Part shown: positions 1-7,959 of the stretch, one piece after another
Layout of the letters: the number at the start of each line of letters is the position of its first letter
Numbering within the stretch: position 1 is the first letter of the stretch
Assembly (NCBI GenBank): GCA_041398825.1
Contig: JAWKTX010000019.1
Location: forward strand, 1 to 64,000
Direction of reading: 5' to 3'
From: Planctomycetaceae bacterium
GTDB lineage: Bacteria; Planctomycetota; Planctomycetia; Planctomycetales; Planctomycetaceae
DNA: 64,000 bases
Program-made: the position numbers and the translations under genes
The notes under the pieces: model-generated
Databases searched by the model: none
The model's input: the letters and a program-made list of their open reading frames with translations, nothing else
What the model was told of the DNA's origin: nothing

Positions 1-1
1 T

Positions 2-382
2 GCGGATGCTCAGGATGTTCGCATCGAACATGGACCCAAGGCCGGATGGCTTGCGCCGATTGCTCTTGATCCGCCGAGAAAGAGAGTTCGCGAAAAGCCG
101 AACGCTCGCCGAGCCAGCAACAAGGGCTGTCTGTCGATGACTTTGGACGAGTACCTCGAATTGCTCGATTGGACCGGCCGTCAGCTGAAATCCGGCAAGT
201 CCGGTTCCATTCCGGCTTCTGCCCTGCCAATTCTCGAACGACTCGAAGTCAGCCCCGAAACCTGGCTCGACCTCATCAAAAACTTCCGCAAACGATTTCG
301 TTCAGAAGCCGGTCTGCCAAAGACTCGCCAAGCATTCCGAAGCAACCGACGCCAGCCCAGAGTCACCACAGAATCCGCGTGA
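2..382 (+). CDS. C-terminal part of a RAYT-like (REP-associated) transposase
   Basis: The frame is open from base 2 to the TGA at 380-382, so the gene enters from outside the window. The visible 126 residues have a basic linker followed by a helical block with DEYLELLDWTGRQLK, as in the C-terminal extension of planctomycete IS200-like/RAYT transposases. The catalytic HUH and Tyr motifs would lie upstream and cannot be seen. The stop codon lies inside a hairpin repeat (360-385) that recurs twice within 1.8 kb, as expected of a RAYT next to its REP elements. Family assignment rests on remembered C-terminal similarity only. Confidence 0.6.
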   Translation, partial: ADAQDVRIEHGPKAGWLAPIALDPPRKRVREKPNARRASNKGCLSMTLDEYLELLDWTGRQLKSGKSGSIPASALPILERLEVSPETWLDLIKNFRKRFRSEAGLPKTRQAFRSNRRQPRVTTESA

Positions 383-385
383 CTC
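360..385. repeat. REP-like hairpin, copy 1, overlapping the transposase stop codon
   Basis: GAGTCAC and GTGACTC form a 7-bp stem around a loop of about 12 nt. The downstream tract ending CACGCCCGTGG (to about 421) is shared with the copies at 1679 and 2088. The transposase TGA is part of the right arm. Confidence 0.75.
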
Positions 386-727
386 AACCCCCACCGTAAC
401 GCATCCTCAATCACGCCCGTGGTTTAGGCTCGAAAGGTGGCTGTTCGCTATACAGTGCAGCAGGCTGGGCATCAGCTGAAACGTGGACAGGCAGCGAAGG
501 AGCGAAGGGCTGGATTGGATGGGGAGTTGATATGTTCAACCCGGCAGCATACGTATCCGACGCATTCCAATTGGAATACATTCATCATGTGTCGGCCGGT
601 GGGGGCATCCGAAGTGAAACACCGAGCGCAGAAGCGGCCCGTATTCACCGCGAGGTCACCGAGAAGAGTCAGTTATCAGGATCAAAACAATAAAATCAAA
701 TGGCAGAAGTTAGCCTAGGAACTTGCG
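383..727. other. Intergenic stretch between transposase and immunity-like gene
   Basis: After the REP-like tail I see no convincing coding sequence. The short open frames here lack family features or a good ribosome site. Confidence 0.5.
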
Positions 728-1216
728 ATGAAGGTAATCGTCTCAAAAGGTAATCGAAATATTCGACTAGGAGAATTCTTCACTTCCAACGGCACTATTT
801 TTGACATGGCAAAGCCATGTGACGCTGAGTTTCTGACAGCGCGTGTCATCTCCGGAGATGCGTGGTCAGATTTTCCCGGTACATACGGCGGGGCCAGTAT
901 CGTCGTTTCAGAAAGGGCAAAGACGGTGCTGGATCGATTCCCAGGCATGGATGCTTTTGAATTCGTCAAAACAATGGTGCCGTCATTTCCCGACACGTGT
1001 TTCTGGTCGTTGAGTAACACACTGAACGTTTGGCAGCCTGTACTGGAAGAAACGGAGCGGTTTTCACCTCTATACCGCTTGCGGAAAGACTTTGCAGTTT
1101 CCGGAAGTCATTTTGCGTTAGACCAGCAAATGTACAAGGTTGCCTCAGATGAACTGTGTGAAGCGTTTGAAGCAGCGGGCCTAGTCGGGTTCGAGTGCGT
1201 TGCGTGCATATACTAA
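728..1216 (+). CDS. Imm11-like putative immunity protein
   Basis: A 162-residue soluble protein. An AGGA lies about 8 nt before the ATG. The pattern of an early FDMAKPCDAEF segment, a central IVVSERAKTVLDRF helix and a late aromatic-rich part resembles the Imm11/DUF1629-type immunity proteins that accompany polymorphic toxins. Its last 90 bp are duplicated at 1775-1864, and Rhs core remnants follow directly, which fits an immunity gene displaced with a toxin tip. No toxin domain is recognisable. The immunity role is inferred from context and weak similarity. Confidence 0.5.
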   Translation: MKVIVSKGNRNIRLGEFFTSNGTIFDMAKPCDAEFLTARVISGDAWSDFPGTYGGASIVVSERAKTVLDRFPGMDAFEFVKTMVPSFPDTCFWSLSNTLNVWQPVLEETERFSPLYRLRKDFAVSGSHFALDQQMYKVASDELCEAFEAAGLVGFECVACIY

Positions 1217-1375
1217 AGGCCATCGTTCAAGAACGACGGGGGAGCAGTTGGGGCCATCCAAACTTGATGACATCATCAGGGAACGGTGCGTGATCTTGCG
1301 GGGATCAACTCGACGACGGGTGCGACGGAGGTTTTGAATCATCGGGTCTTTGACAGCTATGGGAATCTGGATTCT
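1126..1375 (+). repeat. Direct repeat copy 1 (immunity 3' end plus Rhs core)
   Basis: About 250 bp, matched nearly base for base by 1775-2023 with a few substitutions and single-base indels. It contains the 3' end of the immunity-like gene and the start of the Rhs core fragment. Confidence 0.9.
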
Positions 1376-1507
1376 GAGACCAGTAGTTCGGTGGACTATG
1401 CGTTTGGGTTCACAGGTCGAGCCATTGATGATGCGACGGGTCTGTACTACTACCGAAGCGAAATTAGTGCCATCCACCCAATTGACGGAAGCGGTTGCTG
1501 CCATTAG
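1271..1507 (+). pseudogene. Rhs core fragment, copy 1
   Basis: Read in the frame of the GTG at 1286, the protein shows GTVRDLAG, NHRVFDSYGNLDSE, FGFTGRAIDDATGLYYYR. These are the hallmark steps of the RHS repeat-associated core. In an intact Rhs protein this motif is followed by a YDP-GRF-DPIG segment and then a variable toxin tip. Here the frame runs after YYYR into the short repeat beginning GCGAAATTAGTGCC and stops. It is therefore a fragment of a large secreted Rhs/YD protein, without the N-terminal repeats or toxin. Confidence 0.85.
1458..1505 (+). repeat. Short breakpoint repeat, copy 1 (no hairpin)
   Basis: The unit begins GCGAAATTAGTGCCATC and ends GCGGTTGCTGC. It recurs at 1629 and 2040, each time immediately after a truncated reading frame. 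This copy lacks the REP-like hairpin carried by the other two. Confidence 0.85.
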
Positions 1508-1512
1508 AGTTC

Positions 1513-1677
1513 AGGCGAGATTGATGTTGGTTTTCTTTTGAAGGATTTGTCCGAACAAAGCGACTTCACCAGCGTGAAGGAACGCATCGACGATCGAGCC
1601 ACCGCAGCAGAGGTCGCATGCTATAATAGCGAAATTAGTGCCATCCACCTAATTGACGGAAGCGGTTGCTGCTATTA
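1513..1677 (+). pseudogene. Unidentified protein remnant between Rhs fragments
   Basis: An open segment without its own start codon reads DLSEQSDFTSVKERIDDR and ends in the same repeat-encoded tail (EISAI.. to GSGCC) as the Rhs fragment. The charged helical composition looks like genuine coding DNA. I cannot name the family. It is best read as the 3' end of a gene truncated by the repeat. Confidence 0.4.
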
Positions 1678-1740
1678 AGAGTCACCACCGAATCCAGAGT
1701 GACTCAACACCCGATAGCATCCTCAATCACGCCCGTGGCA
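1629..1740 (+). repeat. Breakpoint repeat copy 2 with REP-like hairpin
   Basis: The GCGAAATTAGTGCC unit is followed by a hairpin at 1679-1705 (GAGTCAC/GTGACTC arms) and the CACGCCCGTGG tail. The organisation is the same as at 2040-2150. Confidence 0.85.
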
Positions 1741-1774
1741 AAGGCTGTCTGTGGATGGCACTGTTGGTTGTGTG

Positions 1775-2065
1775 AGCAAATGTACAAGGTTGCCTCAGAT
1801 GAACTGTGTGAAGCGTTTGAAGCAGCGGGCCTAGTCGGGTTCGAGTGCGTTGCGTGCATATATAAGGCCATCGTTCAAGAACGACGGGGAGCAGTTGGGG
1901 CCATCGAAACCTGATGACATCATCAAGGGAACGGTGCGTGATCTTGCGAGGATTAACTCGGCGACGGGTGCGACGGAGGTTTTGAATCATCGGGTCTTTG
2001 ACAGCTATGGGAATCTGGATTCTAAAGCGAAATTAGAAAGCGAAATTAGTGCCATCACTAATTGA
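1775..2065 (+). pseudogene. Duplicated immunity/Rhs remnant, copy 2
   Basis: 1775-2023 repeats 1126-1375. It holds the last 30 or so codons of the immunity-like gene, then the Rhs core (GTVRDLARI, NHRVFDSYGNLDS) in a different frame. After YGNLDS the frame passes into the breakpoint repeat at 2040. A product from this segment is unlikely to be functional. Confidence 0.8.
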
Positions 2066-2150
2066 CGCAAGCGGTTGCTGCTATTGAGAGTCACCACCGA
2101 ATCCGGGTGACTCAACACCCACAGTAGCACATCCTCAATCACGCCCGTGG
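2040..2150 (+). repeat. Breakpoint repeat copy 3 with perfect REP-like hairpin
   Basis: At 2088-2113 GAGTCACC and GGTGACTC form a perfect 8-bp stem with a 10-nt loop, the best-preserved copy of the element. It is followed by the CACGCCCGTGG tail. Confidence 0.85.
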
Positions 2151-2164
2151 GTTAGGCTCGTGAG

Positions 2165-2245
2165 GTGGATGGCACTGTTGGTTGCGTGGCACTGTTGGTT
2201 GGTGGTGGATGGCACTGTCGGTTGGCACTGTCGGTTGGTGGTGTG
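2165..2245 (+). repeat. Short tandem repeat, TGGCACTGTYGGTT unit
   Basis: Four imperfect units with TGGCACTGTTGGTT or the CGGTT variant are separated by GTGG-rich spacers. A single unit also occurs at about 1756. No coding function is apparent. Confidence 0.75.
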
Positions 2246-2405
2246 CCTCTGGTGGCAGCTCTTATTCCACTGCAGTGCACTCAACCTCTACCACAATAAT
2301 CCCGGATGGACCCAGTAAAGCACCCCGGGCCACACCGTAAACTTCTTCTCGGTATCGTTCACTTGATATAGAATTCCACGAAACTGACCAGACCTTGATT
2401 TCTGA

Positions 2406-4154
2406 GTGAACAACATGATTAGAGACTTTCGCACGTGGTTGACAGTTGCGCTGTTGACCATCATTACACTTTATATTTCCGGATGCGGTACAGAGGGCTC
2501 GACCAATGGCCCAGATGGAAATCAATCAACTTCGGTTGACACAAATGCTGCTGCCGCAAAGCCGCCGGTTGTCCGTGAATCATCGCCGGCATCGGCTCAG
2601 CGTTCGATTCCGGTCTCCATCCCGGGATGGGCGATCACGCCAGAGCTAAGGCAAAAGCTAGCCAAGCGAGATTCTCGCGGACTGCCCGGCGGGTTTATCG
2701 ATGCTGAGTCCAATCAATACATCAACCTGGCTCACGGGTTCAAAATCCAACTTTCTGATTCCGTCGCACTAATATCCGCGGAATTGGGAGAAAGCTTTGA
2801 TCCGGGATTAACAATCGCAGTGCGGGACACGGGACTCGGAACCCTGCTTCGAGTCAATTCAGAGAAGCTGAGTGAACTCGATGCAGGAAAGATCGTCAGG
2901 AGCAATGGAGCTTCGAAGCGGGATGGATTTACTATTGATAGATCCTTCCCCGAAATAACTACGGAGTTCTTAGGCTCTTCAGTCGCATTCGTTTCCGGGG
3001 TCGATGCGACTGGACATCCGAAGCTTCGGGCGGCCACATATAGAGGCAGTCGACTCTTCAATCTCGATATTCATCCCACTGAAGGCACAGATGAGGTAAC
3101 CCTGCCGGAGAACCTTTTGCGCGCCTTTCAGGCAATGTCCGACGATGAAATGGCTGCAGCTGTCGATGCTCACCCAGAGCTGCTGCTGGCTCCCGATGCC
3201 GTTGGAGCGCACTCGTCAGTTCGTGATGGAGTTTACAGGAACTTTGAAACGGGTGTCATCTGGCGAATTCCCGATGGTTATTGGCAATTGCTGGACGGCC
3301 CACGAGGACAGTATGGCAAAGCCGATAGTATGCTGATTCGGGAACTCAAGGAGAACGTCTTGTTACTCCTGACGATCATTCCGAATCATGGTGCGGTTGG
3401 GGAAGCGGGGGCACAGAACTGGCACAGTGACGCGTTGACGGCAATCAAGCGAGCCGGGCAGCTGGTTCAAACTGGTGATCGGAGAGAGATCAACGGCGTA
3501 GAGTTTCTTGCAACGACGGCAAAGGTGATTGAGAACGACGTGCCGTTCGAGTTCGCGGTCTTAACAGCGACGCCATCCGGTCACGCGATTCGAATTCAAA
3601 TCTGGAGCCCGAACATTGAAGCGGAAACAGGACGCTCAGATCGAATGTTGCAGCATTTCTACTTGGCTCCGGGACAGATATCAGAATCCAGAGTGACTGC
3701 GTCGGGAGCCTGGATTGACAATCGTTTTGGTTTTCAATTTGATGCACCAAGTACGTGGAGGCTAGCACATGACACGCTCGGCTTGTATTCCGGGTTCAGT
3801 ACTCAGATAACACACGATGGCGGTGATGAAAGAATCTCGGCAGGAGCGTTCCTGCCAACGATGTTCACGATGCCTTCGACGATTCCGAGAGTTGAGAGTC
3901 CCTCCACAGAGCAGGCATTGTCTGAGCTTATAGATGCTTCCGCGATCGATGACGCAGACGTCAGCGAAGTCTTTGACTGCACGTTTGTTGGCCTTCCTGG
4001 CAAGATTCACAAATGGTCCTCGAAAAACGAAACAACCGTTTTTGCATACGCTGTTCACGACCTAAAACTATTCCACATGACCATCAATTGTAGTGACCAT
4101 TCCCCCGAAGGAATTGAGTCCCACCTCGATCGCATGACTCTGCTGAATCAATGA
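2406..4154 (+). CDS. Large secreted lipoprotein of unknown function
   Basis: The protein has 582 residues from GTG 2406, or 579 from ATG 2415, which is equally plausible because neither has a strong ribosome site. The N-terminus is basic (RDFRTW), then hydrophobic, then the lipobox ISGC, so export and lipid anchoring are expected. A Thr/Ser/Pro/Ala-rich linker precedes a body of alternating strands with no motif I recognise. Three related-looking segments (around residues 110, 280 and 435) begin with a short 'hGF.h' or 'GVIWRIP' strand and may be repeated domains. The next gene downstream is 1 kb away, so it is probably monocistronic. Confidence 0.75.
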   Translation: MNNMIRDFRTWLTVALLTIITLYISGCGTEGSTNGPDGNQSTSVDTNAAAAKPPVVRESSPASAQRSIPVSIPGWAITPELRQKLAKRDSRGLPGGFIDAESNQYINLAHGFKIQLSDSVALISAELGESFDPGLTIAVRDTGLGTLLRVNSEKLSELDAGKIVRSNGASKRDGFTIDRSFPEITTEFLGSSVAFVSGVDATGHPKLRAATYRGSRLFNLDIHPTEGTDEVTLPENLLRAFQAMSDDEMAAAVDAHPELLLAPDAVGAHSSVRDGVYRNFETGVIWRIPDGYWQLLDGPRGQYGKADSMLIRELKENVLLLLTIIPNHGAVGEAGAQNWHSDALTAIKRAGQLVQTGDRREINGVEFLATTAKVIENDVPFEFAVLTATPSGHAIRIQIWSPNIEAETGRSDRMLQHFYLAPGQISESRVTASGAWIDNRFGFQFDAPSTWRLAHDTLGLYSGFSTQITHDGGDERISAGAFLPTMFTMPSTIPRVESPSTEQALSELIDASAIDDADVSEVFDCTFVGLPGKIHKWSSKNETTVFAYAVHDLKLFHMTINCSDHSPEGIESHLDRMTLLNQ

Positions 4155-4256
4155 AGTTCATCCGCACCTTCAGCGGTGGCAGATAATCAGGGTGCGATCT
4201 AGAGAGAGCACTGCCAATCCTGTCTTCGGTCCACCATGTTCATCCCGAGAGTATGT

Positions 4257-4272
4257 TGTTCCACGTGAAGCA
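4257..4272. promoter_or_regulatory. Possible degenerate parS site
   Basis: TGTTCCACGTGAAGCA differs at one position from TGTTCCACGTGAAACA, a variant of the bacterial ParB-binding palindrome. It is isolated, 39 kb from the other candidates, and intergenic. Confidence 0.3.
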
Positions 4273-4510
4273 GCATTGTCAGATCGTGTGCATCGGCCAT
4301 GAGAGGAAATGATTCAATTCGACCCAGCCAGACTTGGCCGCCCTCAGAGTTCCGATGATGGCGAGGAATGTGAACATCATCAGTCACTGCATCCGCCGGC
4401 GGAGGTCATCATCTTTGTGAACGACTTACTTTCGAAGCGGTAATTCGCGTTTCCGGCCATTGCTCTCATCATTGTTGTACTGTGTTTCTGCGGGTATTGT
4501 GCTGTTATGA

Positions 4511-5127
4511 GGGACACAAAAGGTGTCAGGACCCGTTTTTATTGAGTCTGGGTGGTCCGCGATGATGAGTTGTGATTTCCAGACGCAGCTTTGCAATTAC
4601 TCCGTTTGCCCAGGTTTCGTCGCCAAAGAGCGAACGGGGATTCACTCTACATCGAATCACAGTCAGCCACGCCTCCGTTTGCGAAATATTCACAGGCTCC
4701 AGCCAGCCCGCACTTCGACGAACGGGCCATGCAGACAGTGAGACATCCTTCGCAGCAATGCAAGGCCAGCATGCTATCGATCGCGGGAGCCGGATGGGTG
4801 ACAGCGTCTCTGACAACACAAATCGATGTTCAGATCGTTTCAAAACAGAAACCGATCTCTTCGCCACTGCGCCACTCCGAGGATGCAGCCGCAATCGTTG
4901 CTCGAACAACCGTCGCTTCCGAATCAATGCCAGAATTTGCCGGAACCGAACGAGCGTCAAATCGCCAATCCAAGGGCGACAACCTCTTGCCCCATCGGTA
5001 AACTTCTCCGCAGCGGATCCATTATCGTGATGAATCCCGCAAGCCAACAACCGAGCCGCAATCACTCGCACAGCAGCAAAGTACAACGCTCGATCTCTAC
5101 GCCAGCATAGATCGCAATTCGTTTAGG
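4511..5127 (-). repeat. Dispersed repeat copy A with RAYT 3'-end remnant on minus strand
   Basis: On the minus strand the low-coordinate end translates to a decayed RAYT C-terminus (FGDETWANGVIAKLRLE, then a stop after KNGS), followed by the GTCAGG tract. The remaining 400 bp are conserved among copies A-D in all frames but have no known product. The high-coordinate end reads CAATTCGTTTAGGCAAC, and a small plus-strand gene starts 38 nt later. Minus-strand open frames of up to 186 codons here are probably a by-product of low stop frequency. Confidence 0.8.
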
Positions 5128-5160
5128 CAACACAAAACCATTCCCGCGGAGGTTCCGCCC

Positions 5161-5556
5161 ATGAAGAAGAAGGCTGCGATTGTCGTTGGTCCGCATTTCA
5201 GCGGAAAGAGCAAGACGATCAAGAAGTATTTCAAGCCCCTTGTTGGCCTGTCTGGAAACCAACGCTCATTCGACTTAAATGAGGGACCGGGAATTGTTCT
5301 ATCTCAAAGCCTAGAGGAAAAGCGACTCGGTCGAGTTGTGTCGCAGTCAATCGAGGAGAAGGGCATTATCAGCGTTCAGACTTTCCTCTCACGCAACCTG
5401 TTTTGTCAGTGGCTTGTGCTCGCCGCAAGGCCCAAAACTGAGCCGGGCTCGCACCTAAAGAAGATTCAGAGAACCCTGAAGGAGAATGGCTTTTCTGTGC
5501 TGGTCGTCGAAGTCGTCAACCGGAGTCGTTCTATAAGCAGAAAGCGAATGAAATAA
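5161..5556 (+). CDS. Small P-loop protein
   Basis: A 131-residue protein with a GCGGAGG ribosome site 7 nt upstream of the ATG. A Walker A motif, GPHFSGKS, lies at residues 10-17 after a hydrophobic strand (AAIVVG). This predicts nucleotide binding. No clear Walker B is visible, although a late hydrophobic strand (VLVVEVVN) could take that place. The protein is short for a complete NTPase and has a basic C-terminus. It lies directly after repeat A and before an imperfect palindrome, in a run of unrelated small genes. The physiological role is unknown. Confidence 0.65.
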   Translation: MKKKAAIVVGPHFSGKSKTIKKYFKPLVGLSGNQRSFDLNEGPGIVLSQSLEEKRLGRVVSQSIEEKGIISVQTFLSRNLFCQWLVLAARPKTEPGSHLKKIQRTLKENGFSVLVVEVVNRSRSISRKRMK

Positions 5557-5565
5557 TGGCTCATC

Positions 5566-5720
5566 TGTCATAACGTCGGTCGCGCCAGTGTTGGCTAACT
5601 CTCGCTCAAGTGGAGCGCCAACGGCAGGCCACCGAGCCCAGACCTATGGCACATGGTGCATCATCACAACTCTGGGCCTGGCGCCCTGCCGCTTTCGCCC
5701 CCTTAGCTCGGTCGCTAGCC
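5566..5720. repeat. Imperfect palindrome between small genes (attC-like?)
   Basis: The segment starts with ATAACG 10 nt after the upstream stop codon. It contains arms CGGCAGG / CCTGCCG and CCCAGA / TCTGGG around about 5625-5695, a long interrupted stem as seen in recombination sites or transcript ends. The attC interpretation is inference. Confidence 0.4.
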
Positions 5721-5741
5721 GAACAATCCAGGAGTGACTCC

Positions 5742-6281
5742 ATGCCTATATCGAAAAGACGCCAGCAGGAAATTCTAAATCTTGCGACACCTGGCGTACC
5801 GCCCAACACACCTGAAGAGTTTTGGAATGATGATGCGGCTCTGAAGCCGCTCATTCGAGATGCGGATCGGAGACGCAAAGTTTGGTTAAGTACCGCTACT
5901 GATCCGAAAGAACTCCACCTATTCGCAGAGAACTGGCATTGGGACGGCGGCGGCGGAAAACAGCTTCAACCATTGGTAGGCAATCGTCATTGCGACGCTG
6001 GCACGCTTTTGATGCTATTTTGGTACGGTGGAGGTGAAGACTCCTACTTCCAATACAACCGCCTCACGGATATCGAAAGCGAATTTGACCGGGAGGTGCA
6101 TCGGCTTCTGCTCAAAATCGAGAAGCGTCTGGCCAAGAATGACTACGTGACCGCGAACATCTATTTCGATCCGTCATCCTTTGCATCAATGCATGATCGG
6201 AGAGATGAATTTGCGAGACCTGTGCCGGACTTCATGTATCAGCCGATTGGACGAAAGCCTCGGAATACAAACCGCGGATAA
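5742..6281 (+). CDS. DUF4274-like protein
   Basis: The protein has 179 residues. This ATG is chosen because AGGAG lies 8 nt upstream; longer frames would run through the palindrome. Residues 54-95 read DPKELHLFAENWHWDGG, then a CDAGTLLMLFWYGGG stretch, the pattern of DUF4274 proteins in which a wDdG loop is followed by a hydrophobic helix. A charged helix follows (DREVHRLLLKIEKRL). The C-terminus is basic and probably disordered. DUF4274 members are often found among small accessory genes; I do not assign an activity. Confidence 0.6.
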   Translation: MPISKRRQQEILNLATPGVPPNTPEEFWNDDAALKPLIRDADRRRKVWLSTATDPKELHLFAENWHWDGGGGKQLQPLVGNRHCDAGTLLMLFWYGGGEDSYFQYNRLTDIESEFDREVHRLLLKIEKRLAKNDYVTANIYFDPSSFASMHDRRDEFARPVPDFMYQPIGRKPRNTNRG

Positions 6282-6848
6282 CCCCAGTGGATTAGAAGCT
6301 CGCGACGCGATTAGCGGAGCTGAGTTCTAATCTTTTGTTCAAGGAGCCCGGAGCGATGTTCGGACTGTTTTGTTGCGCGGGAAGGCAGTTGTGATGCAGG
6401 GAGCTGATTTCAGCAGCCTGGCAGCCAGCATTTTGCTGCTTTGGGACGAGCTTTTCGAAGTCAGCAAGGAGGGGCAGCGGACTCAGTTCTGAACGGTTTC
6501 AGAACGAGTGATCGCGAGATCCAATGAACGGCCACGGAATTCCAGCGGCGGTGGTCGGATGCGGGTGAAGCATTCGAACTGTAGTGGGCGATCGCAGACC
6601 GGACAGCGAAGGCCGTTTTCTGGCGTACGAGCCAGCACCGGCGGCGAACACTGTTCGAGCTCAAAGAACACAAAAGGTCTCAATGACGGTCTTGAGGTTT
6701 GTCAAGAATGACATTGAAGAAAGATCTTCGAGCGTGATCTCTGTTGAGCTGATTGTTGTCGGTTCGTGGGGGTACCTTGCTTCTTTTTAGGCATGGGTTC
6801 GGTGTTCGATGAAGGGAAGAGAAGGTCTTTCCCGGACGGTGTTTGGTT
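6282..6848. other. Intergenic region, possible gene debris
   Basis: No intact gene is evident. A 32-codon plus-strand frame (6394-6492) and a minus-strand frame with CPVC (6483-6683) look like debris. Repeat B begins at about 6849. Confidence 0.45.
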
Positions 6849-7314
6849 TGCGCAATATTCACAGGCTCCACCCAGCCCGCACTTCGACGAACGGGTCATG
6901 CAGACAACGAGACATCCTTCGCAGCAATGCGAGGCCAGCATGGTATCGATCGCGGGAGCCGGATGGATCACAGCGTCTCTGACAGCACAAATCGACGGTC
7001 AGATCGTTTCGAAACAGAAACCGATCTCTTCGCCGCTGCGCCACTCCGAGGATGCAGCCGCAATCGTTGCTCGAACAACCGTCGCTTCCGAATCAATGCC
7101 AGAATCCGCCGGAACCGAACCACTATCAAATCGCCAATCCCAGGGTGACAACCCCTTGCCCCATCGGTAAACTGCTCCGCAGCGGATCCATTATCGTGAT
7201 GAATCCCGCAAGCCAACAACCGAGCCGCAATCACTCGCAAAGCGGCAACGTACAACGCTCGATCTCTACGCCAGCATCCTGCCGTCGCATAGATCCCAAT
7301 TCGTTATGTGGCAA
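6849..7314 (-). repeat. Dispersed repeat copy B
   Basis: It begins with GCGCAATATTCACAGGCTCC, matching repeat A from 4682 onward at very high identity, so the RAYT-encoding end is mostly missing. It ends CAATTCGTTATGTGGCAAC, 44 nt before the next small gene. Confidence 0.85.
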
Positions 7315-7348
7315 CACCCAGCACTATAAAGAAGGGACCCCGATCACA

Positions 7349-7627
7349 ATGAGTGAATCCCCGAACGGACTGACCGCTGGATGGAAAATCGCTATCGTTC
7401 TCGCGTTACTGATCGCGTTGGCCAATGGAGGCTTATCGGCGCTCTCCCAACGCGAACAGGAGCGTTTCACAAATCACGAAGAACGAATTGACAAGCTTGA
7501 GAATGCTGTCCGCGGAAATGATGTTGGGACGGCGCCGCGTGAAGCGAGCATAGAGGCGCGGCTCGATGCACTCGAAAAGCGGATCCAATCCATCGAAACG
7601 CAGGGCGAAGGCCCAGAATCGCAATAA
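7349..7627 (+). CDS. Small membrane-anchored coiled-coil protein
   Basis: 92 residues, with GAAGGGA upstream of the ATG. One transmembrane helix (residues 11-31, WKIAIVLALLIALANGGL) is followed by heptad-like charged helices (EERIDKLENAV and IEARLDALEKRIQSIE), so it should be a membrane-tethered coiled coil facing one compartment. No enzymatic motif is present. The TAA stop is part of an ATAACAG sequence that also follows other small genes in this stretch. Confidence 0.6.
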   Translation: MSESPNGLTAGWKIAIVLALLIALANGGLSALSQREQERFTNHEERIDKLENAVRGNDVGTAPREASIEARLDALEKRIQSIETQGEGPESQ

Positions 7628-7959
7628 CAGCGAACAAATCATCCGATCCTGACGCGTCTGAAACTACTCGTAAAAAGTAAATAACAGATCTGTGAACCGG
7701 AGTACTCATTCACTCAGCAACTGAAATCAAAGACTTCCGTTCGTGCCCGGTTGCGGCAGTCGTTTGCCGGTAGAGTCCTTACCTGTATTCCGACATCCGG
7801 AGAGCGGGTGAATTTGCAGTCCGGACACGTGCTGGCCAACAAGTAATGCTGTGTCCTCGTGGTGCTCCTCTCGGAATGTCGACCGCAGCATGTTCCATCA
7901 AATCCGCAGGTCGCGCAGTGGAAGGTCACGGCAACACGTTCGTTAGCGAATCGGTTGAC

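Noticed and set aside
4526..5086. Minus-strand 186-codon frame in repeat A
   Set aside because: Only its end is RAYT-like; the rest is conserved at DNA level in all frames among four copies and broken in C and D.
6483..6683. Minus-strand frame with CPVC motif
   Set aside because: It might be the tail of a transposase but is too short and I cannot name the family.
7714..7929. Minus-strand frame with two Cys pairs (CATC, CPDC)
   Set aside because: GTG start without a ribosome site, short, and immediately after a broken gene; a zinc-ribbon protein is possible but unsupported.
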